Source: Firmicutes bacterium UBA6418
GTDB taxonomy: Bacteria > Bacillota > Clostridia > Peptostreptococcales > Anaerovoracaceae
Assembly (NCBI GenBank): GCA_002439735.1
Contig: DJPG01000065.1
Coordinates: forward strand, 1 to 20,973
Direction of reading: 5' to 3'
DNA length: 20,973 nt
The notes beneath the pieces were generated by a model. That model saw only the letters and a program-made list of their open reading frames with translations. It made no database searches and was not told the DNA's origin. This document shows positions 1-7,772 of the stretch, piece by piece (position 1 is the first letter of the stretch; every line of letters begins with the position of its first letter). A program made the translations under genes and the position numbers.

Positions 1-1
1 T

Positions 2-283
2 TATAAGACCACTGTCAAGGCAAGCGCAAAAGCAGGCAGCAAAGGAAACACGATCTCCTGGACGAAGACCAAGGGCGCTGCGGTAGACGGCTACATCGTA
101 TACAGAGCAACCTCCAAAGCCGGCACTTTCAAGAAAGTTGCGGCTACGAACAAGACCACGCTGCTGAACACCAACGTGAAAGCCGGAAAGAACTACTACT
201 ATAAAGTCAGAGGATACAAGACGGTAGACGGACACAAAGTTTACACCAAGTATTCCAACGTTGTTTCCGCAAAAGCAAAATAA
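2..283 (+). CDS. C-terminal fragment of a secreted surface protein with a fibronectin type III-like domain
   Basis: The reading frame is open from base 2 to a TAA at 281-283 and gives 93 residues; the start lies outside the window. The visible part resembles one Fn3-like repeat as found at the end of many clostridial cell-surface proteins: an N-terminal strand with a conserved Trp (ISWTK), a VDGYIVYRA strand, a KVA strand and the typical closing strand YYYKVRGY ending in YSNVVSAKAK. It is rich in Lys, Thr and Ala, as usual for such exported proteins. The catalytic or binding part cannot be seen, so the function is unknown. A terminator follows 50 bases downstream, so this is the last gene of its transcript. 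The Fn3-like call is fairly secure; the surface location is inferred from the family. Confidence 0.75.
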   Translation, partial: YKTTVKASAKAGSKGNTISWTKTKGAAVDGYIVYRATSKAGTFKKVAATNKTTLLNTNVKAGKNYYYKVRGYKTVDGHKVYTKYSNVVSAKAK

Positions 284-333
284 AGACAGCGTGTGCATGC
301 ACGAAATGTCTTTGAACGATCATAAAACATAGA

Positions 334-361
334 AGGGCGGCCGCTGAGCCGCTCTTTTTTG
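334..361 (+). terminator. Rho-independent terminator after the Fn3 surface protein
   Basis: AGGGCGGC at 334-341 pairs with GCCGCTCT at 348-355 (8 bp, one G-U pair, six-base loop), and the stem runs into a T tract at 355-360. It separates the surface-protein transcript from the operon that starts at the next promoter. Confidence 0.85.
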
Positions 362-390
362 TTGCGTTCAAAAGGAAGATATAGTAAAAT
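362..390 (+). promoter_or_regulatory. Probable sigma-70-type promoter of the xpaC-telA operon
   Basis: TTGCGT at 362-367 and TAAAAT at 385-390 are separated by 17 bases. They lie directly after the terminator and about 45 bases before the first start codon. The -35 box matches the consensus at 3-4 of 6 positions, so the call rests on spacing and location. Confidence 0.5.
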
Positions 391-434
391 GAAAAGGGTG
401 TAACCGAAAATCGAAAGAGAGGATTGTGCGGCAT

Positions 435-1157
435 ATGGAAGAACAAGGCACAGCCAAAAAAGTGAAGACCGAAACCAAAAAAGAAGTGAAAAAACCGATC
501 CCGGCGGGCGTTCCGTATCTGGGGGCAGGCATCGCGTTTTTTATCCTGGCGATGATCCTGCCGATGTACCGGCTTTGGGCGCTGATCGCGGATCTGATGA
601 TCGCGCTTGCGCTCTGCGCGGCGCTGGGAAGCATGCGTAGGAAACAGATCGCGGCAATGCCGGTCGTGACGCCAGTGCAGCAGCGGGCAGACGAGATTTC
701 CAAGATGCTGGACGCAGGAAGAGACCAGCTGTATGCGCTGCAGCCGAAGATCCGGAGCAGCAAGGTCGCGCAGACAGCGGGGAGCATGGCAAATACCCTG
801 CAAAAGCTCGCGGACAATCTGGAAAAAAACCCGAAAGACCGCGGCAAGATCCGCAAGGTCGCGGTGCATTATGTACCGATGATCACCGATCTGGTCAAGA
901 ATTACATCAATCTGGAACAGCAGGGGATCGACGGCGCGAATATTTCCGCGACCATGTCCAGCATCGAAAACGGTCTGGAAAAAATCGACGAGAGCCTCAA
1001 ACAGTACTTAGACGATATGTTTGAAGATGATAAGATGAGCATCGAAACGGACATCGAAGTTCTCAAGCAGCTGATGAATAAAGACGCAAGTGACGTAAAT
1101 AAAATGAACTTTGACGATATCTTAAAAGAAACAAATGGAGGAAAAGAAAATGTCTGA
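435..1157 (+). CDS. xpaC: XpaC-like membrane-anchored coiled-coil protein (5-bromo-4-chloroindolyl phosphate hydrolysis family)
   Basis: A 240-residue protein from the ATG at 435. A GTG at 426 is in frame but lies only a few bases from the AGAGAGGA ribosome binding site (about 415-423), so the ATG is preferred. The N-terminus is Lys/Glu-rich and cytoplasmic, followed by two hydrophobic segments at about residues 25-45 and 46-65. The rest is helical and charged, with a long heptad-like region. This is the layout of the XpaC family, named from a Bacillus phosphatase-assay phenotype; its biochemical role is unclear. The stop overlaps the start of the telA gene by 8 bases, implying translational coupling. 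XpaC and TelA often occur together, which supports both calls. No phosphatase motif is visible, so the family name should not be read as an enzyme activity. Confidence 0.75.
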   Translation: MEEQGTAKKVKTETKKEVKKPIPAGVPYLGAGIAFFILAMILPMYRLWALIADLMIALALCAALGSMRRKQIAAMPVVTPVQQRADEISKMLDAGRDQLYALQPKIRSSKVAQTAGSMANTLQKLADNLEKNPKDRGKIRKVAVHYVPMITDLVKNYINLEQQGIDGANISATMSSIENGLEKIDESLKQYLDDMFEDDKMSIETDIEVLKQLMNKDASDVNKMNFDDILKETNGGKENV

Positions 1158-2349
1158 TGAAATGAAAACAATGGAAACAACGGAAACCATGGGAACCGCG
1201 GTTGATGCCAAAGAAGCGGAAATGCCGGTTTTGATCCTTCCGGGCGAAGACGTAACGCCGCTGGATCAGATGATGGTCGAAGCATCCGCACAGCCGGCAG
1301 TCAAAGAAGTGAACATCGAAGATAAGATCCAGTTGACCGACGCGGAGAAAAAGGCAGTAGAAGAATTCGCGGCGAAGATCGATATCAGCAACGCGACACA
1401 CATCCTGCAGTACGGCGCGGACGCACAGGCAAAGATCACCCAGTTCTCCGATATGGCGCTCGAAAAAGTCCGGACCAAGGATCTGGGCTCTGTCGGCGAT
1501 ACACTCAGCTCGCTGGTCGTAGAACTCAAAGGCTTCGATCCGACCGAGCAGAAAAAAGGTTTTCTCGGACTTTTCAAAAAAGCAGGCGGCGGCATCGCGC
1601 AGCTGAAAGCGAAATATGACAAAGCAGAAGTCAACGTTGAAAAGGTCATCGATGTGCTGGAAGGCCATCAGATCACACTGACCAAGGATATTGCGGTACT
1701 CGACGAAATGTTCAAGGCGAACATGACCAACTTCAAGCAGCTTTCCTTATACATCGTTGCAGGCAAAAAGAAACTGGAAGAAGTGCAGAACGTGACGCTT
1801 CCGGCAATGCAGGCCAAGGCATCCGCGTCCGGCTCCATGGAAGACGCGCAGGCGGCAAACGACTACGCGAACCTTGCCAATCGTTTTGAGAAGAAGCTGC
1901 ATGATCTCGATCTGACCAGAACCGTTTCTCTGCAGATGGGTCCGCAGATCCGGCTGATCCAGAACAACGACACCCTGATGGTCGAAAAGATCCAGACGAC
2001 GCTGCTCAACACGATCCCGCTGTGGAAGAGCCAGATGGTACTCGCCCTGGGACTTGCGCACAGCGAACAGGCGATGCAGGCACAGAAAGCGGTATCCGAT
2101 ACGACCAACGAACTGCTCAAAAAGAACGCGCAGTTGCTCAAGGAAACGACCGTCGGCGTGGCGCAGGAATCCGAACGCGGCATCGTGGACATCGAAACGC
2201 TGCAGCACACCAACCAGATGCTGATCGATACGCTGGACGAAGTTGTGAAGATCCAGAACGACGGCAGAGCAAAACGCAAGGCTGCGGAAGCAGAACTGAT
2301 GAACATCGAAAACCAGCTTAAGGATAAGATGCTGGAGTTTAGAGGCTAA
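1150..2349 (+). CDS. telA: TelA/KlaA-family protein (toxic anion resistance family)
   Basis: A 399-residue soluble, strongly helical protein. The start is placed at the ATG at 1150, with GGAGG at about 1137-1141 as ribosome binding site; an in-frame ATG at 1135 overlaps that site and is unlikely. Family features are the segment GFLGLFKKAGGGI (about residues 138-150), the long central helices, VSLQMGPQIRLIQ, and the C-terminal region with SQMVLALGLAHSEQA and QTLQHTNQ-like helices. TelA proteins were named for plasmid tellurite resistance, but chromosomal copies in Firmicutes are linked to envelope stress and antimicrobial tolerance. Here the gene overlaps xpaC upstream and is followed 5 bases later by a LemA-like gene. 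No membrane segment is seen; the protein probably acts on the inner face of the membrane with XpaC (inference). Confidence 0.88.
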   Translation: MSDEMKTMETTETMGTAVDAKEAEMPVLILPGEDVTPLDQMMVEASAQPAVKEVNIEDKIQLTDAEKKAVEEFAAKIDISNATHILQYGADAQAKITQFSDMALEKVRTKDLGSVGDTLSSLVVELKGFDPTEQKKGFLGLFKKAGGGIAQLKAKYDKAEVNVEKVIDVLEGHQITLTKDIAVLDEMFKANMTNFKQLSLYIVAGKKKLEEVQNVTLPAMQAKASASGSMEDAQAANDYANLANRFEKKLHDLDLTRTVSLQMGPQIRLIQNNDTLMVEKIQTTLLNTIPLWKSQMVLALGLAHSEQAMQAQKAVSDTTNELLKKNAQLLKETTVGVAQESERGIVDIETLQHTNQMLIDTLDEVVKIQNDGRAKRKAAEAELMNIENQLKDKMLEFRG

Positions 2350-2354
2350 GGTTT

Positions 2355-2906
2355 ATGAAAATATTCGAAAAGAAAGGCGTCTGCCTGATCCTGATGGTGG
2401 TGCTGATCGCGGCCGGTTTCCTGATCGGCGGCTATAAAGGGCTCGCCGGACAATATCAGAAAGCTGCGGATGTGTTTTTCCTCGGCGAAGACCGTGACGG
2501 GATCTGTATTGCCAATGATATGGCGGAACGCGCGACGGCGCTGACAAACCTGCAGACCGTTGCCGCGAAATATCTGACTGCGGACAGCTCGGCTCTCAAA
2601 GCGGCGAAGGATGCGGTCAACGCGTATACGCAGGCAGAGGGGGACATCCGTGCCATGTTTGCGGCTAATACGAGTATGGATACCGCGATGGCGGATCTTT
2701 ATCAGGATATGGACGGAAAGGCATTGGCGGCCAAGGATGAGAGCTACCGGCAGCGGCTGTATGCGGACTTCAACTCCCGCAATGATACTATCAGCCACGA
2801 CCCGTATTACACCTATGCGTCGGATTACAACAAGCTTCTTTCGCATTTTCCCGCGAATCTGATCGCGGCGGCAACGCCGGTGAGAGCAGCGGCAATTCAG
2901 TATTGA
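2355..2906 (+). CDS. Divergent LemA-like membrane-anchored protein
   Basis: A 183-residue protein starting 5 bases after telA, with only a weak ribosome binding site (AAGG), which suggests coupled translation. One membrane anchor is at about residues 8-28, followed by an exterior or periplasm-equivalent helical domain. The C-terminal pattern NSRNDTISHDPYYTYASDYN...HFPANLIA matches the LemA-type ending (N-x-I ... YN ... FPxNLIA), while the usual RADLIPNL motif near the N-terminus is not recognisable. It is therefore a distant LemA relative; LemA proteins lack a firmly known activity. The next gene encodes a TPM-domain protein, and LemA/TPM pairs are common, which supports the assignment. The protein ends 8 residues after the FPANLIAAATP motif, somewhat short for the family. 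Confidence 0.6.
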   Translation: MKIFEKKGVCLILMVVLIAAGFLIGGYKGLAGQYQKAADVFFLGEDRDGICIANDMAERATALTNLQTVAAKYLTADSSALKAAKDAVNAYTQAEGDIRAMFAANTSMDTAMADLYQDMDGKALAAKDESYRQRLYADFNSRNDTISHDPYYTYASDYNKLLSHFPANLIAAATPVRAAAIQY

Positions 2907-2986
2907 TGCGAATGAACCTACGCTGTACGCCGGTGGACGGCTGTATGGGAAAAAGGAAAAAAGGGTGAAGAAAGGCGAAAAAGAAG

Positions 2987-4012
2987 ATGAAACGAAGAAA
3001 AACAGCCATATTTCTGATCGTGCTTCTAGTGCTGACACTATCCTGCGGAAGCGCTTTCGCGGACATACCGGATGCGCCGGATCCGTTCTACGTGGCGGAT
3101 TTCGCGAATGTACTGGATGCGCAGACCGAGGAACATATCGTGAAGCAGAACGGCATTTTGGAAAATCTGTGCGGCGCGCAGATCGTTGTGGTGACGACGG
3201 ATTTTCTGGACGGCATGAATATCGAGGATTATGCCTACAAGCTCTTCAATGACTGGAAGATCGGGGATTCCGAAAAGAATAACGGGGTCTTGCTGCTGCT
3301 TGCGATCGGTGAGGAAAACTACTGGTGCATGCAGGGCAAAGGGCTGGAATCTGTTTTGACCAGCGGCGATATCGATGATATCCTCTGGGAGGATCTTGAA
3401 ACGGACTTTGCTGCCAAAGAATACAGCATCGGTGTGAGCAAGACCTTTGACGCGCTTTATGACAGCGTGTATTCGTACTATACTGGCACGACAGCCGGAA
3501 ATACCGGAAACGGAAACGCCGGATATCCGCAGGGCGGCGAAAACTACGCGAGCGGCGGGATCCGATTCTCAACCGTTGTGAAACTCCTTGTGGTGATCTT
3601 TGTCATCGTACTGATCCTCAGTTTGATCGGCAGCCGCGGAAGCCGGCGCAGGAGAAACGACTACGGCGGAACAAACTCCGAAAAACACAGTTACGGCGGC
3701 GGAGGCGGCCCGGTCTTTATCCCGATGAACCATGGGCGCAGACGCAGAAGACCGCCGATGCCGCCGGGCGGCCATCCGGGAGACCCGTTCGGAACTCCGC
3801 CAGGCGGCAGCAGGACGCGGAAGCCGCAGCGCAGAAACCCATCCGGTGGCGGACTTTTCGGCGGCGGTTCCTCCTTTGGCGGAGGTTCGAGCCACCGGAG
3901 CAGCGGTTCTTTCGGCGGCGGCCACAGCTCGTTCGGCGGCGGCAGCCACGGGAGCGGCCGCGGCGGAGGCGGCATGAGCCGCGGCGGCGGAGCCGGACGC
4001 AGAGGCAGGTAG
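2987..4012 (+). CDS. TPM-domain (YgcG-like) exported membrane protein with Gly/Arg-rich tail
   Basis: A 341-residue protein with GAAAGG upstream of the ATG. Residues 1-25 form a signal peptide (basic start, hydrophobic core, possible cleavage after AFA). Residues about 30-165 are a TPM domain: the opening FYVADFANVLDAQTEEHI, the strand AQIVVVTTDFLDG, and YAYKLFNDWKIGDSEKNNGVLLLLA, the segment most typical of the family. A transmembrane helix lies at about 194-215, followed by about 125 residues of low-complexity Gly, Ser, Arg and Pro. TPM domains are placed by the literature in membrane stress and repair systems; in plants one acts in photosystem II repair. This is the last gene of the xpaC-telA-lemA-TPM unit; the 80-base gap before it shows no promoter or terminator. 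No terminator is clear after it. Confidence 0.82.
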   Translation: MKRRKTAIFLIVLLVLTLSCGSAFADIPDAPDPFYVADFANVLDAQTEEHIVKQNGILENLCGAQIVVVTTDFLDGMNIEDYAYKLFNDWKIGDSEKNNGVLLLLAIGEENYWCMQGKGLESVLTSGDIDDILWEDLETDFAAKEYSIGVSKTFDALYDSVYSYYTGTTAGNTGNGNAGYPQGGENYASGGIRFSTVVKLLVVIFVIVLILSLIGSRGSRRRRNDYGGTNSEKHSYGGGGGPVFIPMNHGRRRRRPPMPPGGHPGDPFGTPPGGSRTRKPQRRNPSGGGLFGGGSSFGGGSSHRSSGSFGGGHSSFGGGSHGSGRGGGGMSRGGGAGRRGR

Positions 4013-4241
4013 ATAAAGAATGGATCCTGAAATGGCAATAGCGGTAAATCATGTTATCCCGTTTCCCCTTGTTTTTGCTCAAAAGATTACATGCGACTCC
4101 TGCGGCCTCCCAATTTCATCAAAAAAACGCAAAAAGATGTAATAGGATCCCGGAGCAGATCTCTGGGACATGGAAAATGCGGGAAGTTTTTGTGTATCAG
4201 CCCAAGAGTTCGTTTTGCGACACAAAGAAGAAAGGCTCGGC

Positions 4242-5291
4242 ATGAGAACGGCAACAAAAAATGAAAAAGGAACAAGGAGAGCTGCTGAAGTGCAGACTTT
4301 AGAAAGAGCGTGCATTACATCTTTTTGCAAAGAAAATGCAAAAGTGGGAGTCACCAAAACGAAATGGGACAATCGTGCGCATAATCGCATCATAAAAAAA
4401 AAGAAAGCATACGATACGCTCGTCAAAGAAATGGGCGGCAGCGGTAATGTGGATCTTTTTAATGGTAAAACACCGACCGTTGTAACCAAGGATGGGGAAG
4501 AGTATTATCAGTTAAAGGATGAGACAAAATTTACGTCCTTAAAGGAGCTGAAAGCCGGTCTGGCGGAAAGCGGCTATACGGACATTGTTGTCTCTGCAAA
4601 CAGCGTTCGATTCTGTGTAGATGCAGGCTTGACACAAGCGGACTATGACGAGGCGGCAGACGCTTACGCGTCGCTCGGTGTGGACATGAACAGCATGGTA
4701 AACTGCGTTATGCGTATCAAAATGCCGAAAAAGATCGAAGCGGTCAGCAAGAACGGAACTATTTCCGCCGACGGTTATACGGCAGAATTTACTTTAGGGA
4801 TGAAGGATCTGATCGGCTATGTGGAATTTATGGTATCCACAGCCAAGGAAGAGACGGCCCCGTCGATCAGCGGCGTAACTGCCAAAAAAGTTTACAACAA
4901 GGCGATCAGCTTCAAGGTAAGCGATCCGAGCGGCATCGAAACCGCGACTTATCAGAAAAACAACGGTACAGCCGTCGCGTTTGCGTGCACACAAAAAGTC
5001 AAAAAGAACGGAACCTATACCGTGACCGCAAAGGACTATTACGGCAATGAAGCGGTGAAAACGTTCAAGATCAAGGACACCAAGAAACCGACCGTCACCG
5101 GCGTTAAGAACGGTAAAACTTACACCGGTGCAAAGGTGCTTAAGTTCAAGGATAACTGCGGTGTGGCAAAAGCAACACTGAACGGCAAGAAGATTGTCAG
5201 CGGCAAGAAAATATCCAAAAAAGGAAGCTACAAACTGGTCGTAACCGATGTCAATGGGTTGAAGACTACGGTAACGTTCAAGATCAAATAG
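4242..5291 (+). CDS. Ig-like repeat protein, apparently without signal peptide; N-terminus uncertain
   Basis: The frame is open from 4170; the ATG at 4242 is chosen because AGAAAGG lies just upstream, giving 349 residues. The C-terminal half holds two Ig-like repeats (from about residue 207 and again from about residue 278), each with the clostridial pattern T(K)xPxxxGVxxxK.Y..A..FK..D..G(I/V)..AT and each ending in TFKIK. The middle part (about 65-200) is a domain not recognised here. The first 60 residues are basic and Cys-containing with no hydrophobic stretch, although proteins with such repeats are normally exported. Either the true N-terminus has been lost or the gene is a rearranged remnant. 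It stands alone; 229 bases separate it from the TPM gene and it converges with the cob cluster. A weak stem-loop at 4148-4168 precedes it. Confidence 0.55.
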   Translation: MRTATKNEKGTRRAAEVQTLERACITSFCKENAKVGVTKTKWDNRAHNRIIKKKKAYDTLVKEMGGSGNVDLFNGKTPTVVTKDGEEYYQLKDETKFTSLKELKAGLAESGYTDIVVSANSVRFCVDAGLTQADYDEAADAYASLGVDMNSMVNCVMRIKMPKKIEAVSKNGTISADGYTAEFTLGMKDLIGYVEFMVSTAKEETAPSISGVTAKKVYNKAISFKVSDPSGIETATYQKNNGTAVAFACTQKVKKNGTYTVTAKDYYGNEAVKTFKIKDTKKPTVTGVKNGKTYTGAKVLKFKDNCGVAKATLNGKKIVSGKKISKKGSYKLVVTDVNGLKTTVTFKIK

Positions 5292-5316
5292 CATAAATTA
5301 AACAGCGAAAAACGAG

Positions 5317-5372
5317 AAAGGCTCTTGCGGATGGTCTGCTGCGCGACAGCAGCTTATCCGGCAAGAGCCTTT
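5317..5372 (-). terminator. Large hairpin terminator at the end of the cob cluster, possibly bidirectional
   Basis: AAAGGCTCTTGC at 5317-5328 is perfectly complementary to GCAAGAGCCTTT at 5361-5372. Inside it GGAT/ATCC and CTGCTG/CAGCAG extend the stem to a small CGCGA loop. Read on the minus strand the stem is followed by a T-rich run (TTTCTCGTTTTT), so it ends the minus-strand operon. The plus-strand side has only a poor T run. The stop codon of the M20 peptidase gene (5354-5356) lies inside the hairpin. Confidence 0.75.
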
Positions 5373-6559
5373 AGAATTTGCAGCATTCGTTCGAAGCGTT
5401 GCGGTACGGTGGTGATGTCCAGAAATTCCTTTTCGCTGTGCGGGAATCCGCCGCCCGGGCCGCAGCCGTCCAGGATCGGGATCCCGAGGTCGGCGAGGCG
5501 GTTGGCGTCCGAAGTGCCGCCGGCGCGAACATAATGAAGACCCAGAGGGGCGAGGCGTTCCATCATTGCGCGGGTCTGAGACGTGATCACCAGCGGCGGA
5601 TAATGGCTGATGCGGGTCACGCGGATCTTGGCGCCGTCGAGATGCGGATGGGTCTGCAGGTTGTCGAGTGCGCGCAGTACACGCCGGAACTCTTTCGCTT
5701 CGGTATAGCGGACTTCCATTTTTGCCGCGGCGTGCGGCGCGATCATATTTAATGCCGTACCGCCCTCCAAAAGGCCGACGTTGACCGAAGTACCGCGCTC
5801 CAGGTGTTGCAGATTGGAAAGATCGACGATTGTTTTTGCCAGTTCCAGGATCGCACTGACTCCCTCCGCCGGAGCCGTACCGGCATGGGAAGCGATGCCG
5901 CTTACGTCGATCGCAAACTTGGCGATGCCTTTCCGTTCGTTGACAAACTGTCCCTGCTTGCGTTGCCCCTCGAAGATGAAGATCGCCTGCGCATCCTGCG
6001 CAGCGGAACGCAGCAGAGCGGCACTGTCCGGAGAGCCGATCTCTTCATCGCTGTTGAGCGCGATAGTCAGCGGGATCTGCGGAGCGGCTTCGGCGAGATA
6101 TTCCGCCAGATAAAGGATCAAAAGCGCGCCGGCTTTCATGTCGACCGTGCCGGGACCGTAGACGAGATCACCGTCCCGGCGGTAAGGGCGCGCGGTCGTG
6201 GTCCCTTTGGGGAACACGGTATCCAGATGACCGCAGAAAAAGAACGGTTTGCCGGCCAATTGGATCGGCTGCAGGGTTGATGCGGCAGCCTGCACTTCTG
6301 TAGCCGTTGCGTTCGGCAGGATCGCTCCCGATTCTGCCGGAACTCCTGGTAGAACGCATGCCGCTGCCGGATTTTTTGCCAGCAGAACCGGACGCTGCGC
6401 GTTGCCCGTCCGGTGCAGCTTCGTATCGAAACCGGCTTTGCGAAAGCGTGTTTCAAAAAAGGCTGCCATTCGGCTGCAGCCTTCGATGTCAGCGGTACCG
6501 CTGTCTGTATTGATCAGGATCTCGAGATCATCGAGGAATGCGTCTAACGGAAATTCCAT
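5354..6559 (-). CDS. M20-family metallopeptidase (glutamate carboxypeptidase-like)
   Basis: A 401-residue protein from the ATG at 6559, with AAAGGAG 8 bases upstream; the longer frame to 6652 runs into the intergenic spacer. Di-zinc ligands are in place: H111 and D113 in GHLDTV, D140 in GTVDMKAG, the catalytic pair E172-E173 in NSDEEIGS, E197 in FIFEGQ and H374 in GGGFPHSEKEF. The lid/dimerisation domain starts near 212 with SGIASHAGTAP. This arrangement fits the CPG2-like branch of M20, which cleaves C-terminal Glu or related acyl-amino acids. An Ala/Pro-rich insertion at about 64-100 between the first strands is unusual. The gene is the last of the minus-strand unit, 37 bases after the cobC-like gene. 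Its link to cobalamin is unclear; it may simply share the transcript. Confidence 0.85.
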   Translation of the reverse strand: MEFPLDAFLDDLEILINTDSGTADIEGCSRMAAFFETRFRKAGFDTKLHRTGNAQRPVLLAKNPAAACVLPGVPAESGAILPNATATEVQAAASTLQPIQLAGKPFFFCGHLDTVFPKGTTTARPYRRDGDLVYGPGTVDMKAGALLILYLAEYLAEAAPQIPLTIALNSDEEIGSPDSAALLRSAAQDAQAIFIFEGQRKQGQFVNERKGIAKFAIDVSGIASHAGTAPAEGVSAILELAKTIVDLSNLQHLERGTSVNVGLLEGGTALNMIAPHAAAKMEVRYTEAKEFRRVLRALDNLQTHPHLDGAKIRVTRISHYPPLVITSQTRAMMERLAPLGLHYVRAGGTSDANRLADLGIPILDGCGPGGGFPHSEKEFLDITTVPQRFERMLQILKALAG

Positions 6560-6596
6560 AAAAAGACTCCTTTTCTGCCTGTCCGGCGAGGTATGG

Positions 6597-7232
6597 TCAA
6601 AACGCCTGGCTGTCTGCTGCTTTGCCGTCTGCAAAGCGAACCGTATAGCCATGGCCGGGATCCGGGATCCATTGCCAGAAGTTTTCGCGCTGTCCCGGGA
6701 AATAGTGTTCCATGGCCGCGGCGATCACACCGCCGTGGCAAACGACAAGGGAAACGGCGTCTCTGCCGTTGTGGCGGCAGGAAAGCTCCTTGAGGCGGTG
6801 CAGACCCTCCAGTTCTTTCAGTCCGCTGCGGATGCGTGCGTAAAAGCCGTTGATGGAGTCACCGCCATCCGGGAAAGCAAAGGAGCCGTCCGTCGTGGAC
6901 ATCCAGGTATCAAAAAGCTCTTTGCGGGCAGTATCGGCTTTGATCTCGTCGAAGGACATGCCCTCCCAGGCGCCGAAATTCATTTCGCGCAGAAGCGGAA
7001 GCGCCTTGTGCGGCTGATCGCCGTAAATGGTCTGAAAGGTCTGTTCGGTACGCAGCATACCGGAGGTGTAGCAATCCGCGCCTTGGGCATTCGGATAGAT
7101 ACCATCCGTTCGCAGCTTTTCGAGCTGTGCAATGCCGCGCTCCGTCAGCGGGATATCAAGTCGCCCATAATACCAACGGTTTTCGTTGCCGGCCGTGATG
7201 CCGTGCCGGATAAAGTGGATATAGGAATTCAT
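6597..7232 (-). CDS. cobC: Histidine phosphatase, probable alpha-ribazole-5'-phosphate phosphatase (CobC-like)
   Basis: A 211-residue protein; start at the ATG at 7232 with GGAGG 4-5 bases upstream. It belongs to the phosphoglycerate-mutase-like histidine phosphatases: the phospho-accepting His is H10 in IRHG, R61 lies in SGMLRTEQT, E83 in LREMNFGAWEG, and the second catalytic His is H166 in VCHGG. The motif FGAWEGMSFDEI is typical of CobC-like and related small-molecule phosphatases. Placement beside cobS, cobU and cobT supports removal of the 5'-phosphate from alpha-ribazole phosphate or adenosylcobalamin phosphate. The family has many substrates, so the assignment rests mostly on context. 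Confidence 0.78.
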   Translation of the reverse strand: MNSYIHFIRHGITAGNENRWYYGRLDIPLTERGIAQLEKLRTDGIYPNAQGADCYTSGMLRTEQTFQTIYGDQPHKALPLLREMNFGAWEGMSFDEIKADTARKELFDTWMSTTDGSFAFPDGGDSINGFYARIRSGLKELEGLHRLKELSCRHNGRDAVSLVVCHGGVIAAAMEHYFPGQRENFWQWIPDPGHGYTVRFADGKAADSQAF

Positions 7233-7307
7233 ATAGCCTCCGTTTCTGCGATGCCGCCGTTGCAAAGTTTTACTGCCGCTGCGATATCGGTTGATGATTT
7301 GCAGAAA

Positions 7308-7685
7308 TTATTTGATGCGCTGGCCGAGACCGCAGAACACACGATGGATCTCGTCCGCCTCACGGCCAAGCCAGAGCATGGTTCTGCCGACTTCTTCGCG
7401 CCAGGCTCTGCGGTTCGGATCGATCGGCACAACGCCTTGTGAAACATCGTCCAGAATGATGATCTTGTCATCCAGCGGTTCCGCATGCATCCGAAGCGTT
7501 TCCTGCGTCTCCGCGCCCTCGCAGACGCAGGCGAAGCAGAATTTTTCCAGTCCGTAAAGGACTTTTTTGGAAAGATCAATGGTCAGATTTTCTTTACAAT
7601 AAAAAATGTCATCCTCTGTAAAATCCCAATGTTCTTTTGCGTATTCCAGTTTGCCCTGAAAAGCGCCTCCGAAGATTAAAATCAT
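7308..7685 (-). CDS. Short CobU-like protein with degraded P-loop and no guanylylation His
   Basis: A 125-residue protein, start ATG at 7685 with GGGAG upstream. The N-terminus MILIFGGAFQGKLEYA aligns with the CobU P-loop (GGARSGKS type), but the Ser/Thr after the Lys is Leu. The last 50 residues (ILDDVSQGVVPIDPNRRAWREEVGRTM..LGREADEIHRVFCGLGQRIK, read in two pieces) match the C-terminus of CobU closely, including the GxVP and ADE(V/I) positions. The middle section with the nucleotide-accepting His of CobU is missing. It thus looks like a shortened paralogue of the full CobU encoded two genes upstream, perhaps a regulatory or partner subunit, or an enzyme with a changed reaction. No stop or frameshift breaks it, so it appears maintained as a gene. 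Confidence 0.7.
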   Translation of the reverse strand: MILIFGGAFQGKLEYAKEHWDFTEDDIFYCKENLTIDLSKKVLYGLEKFCFACVCEGAETQETLRMHAEPLDDKIIILDDVSQGVVPIDPNRRAWREEVGRTMLWLGREADEIHRVFCGLGQRIK

Positions 7686-7772
7686 ATGTAATTCTCCCTG
7701 AATAATATGAAATCGCCATGAAATGTATCGCGCGCCAAGCCGTCTGCCCGCGCGGAAACTCCGCGATCAAGG

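Noticed and set aside
2907..2986. Frameshifted C-terminal continuation of the LemA-like protein
   Set aside because: None of the three frames after the stop shows a recognisable LemA ending, and the FPANLIA motif is already close to the normal end of the family.
3569..4082. Several open frames opposite and beside the TPM gene tail, rich in Pro, Arg or Ala
   Set aside because: They are shadows of the Gly/Arg-rich low-complexity tail with high-GC codons and have no ribosome binding sites or family motifs.
4148..4168. Stem-loop TCCCGGAG/CTCTGGGA upstream of the Ig-repeat gene as a terminator or riboswitch
   Set aside because: There is no T tract and no match to a riboswitch core that I can recognise; an 8-bp stem could be chance. 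It was not listed as a feature.
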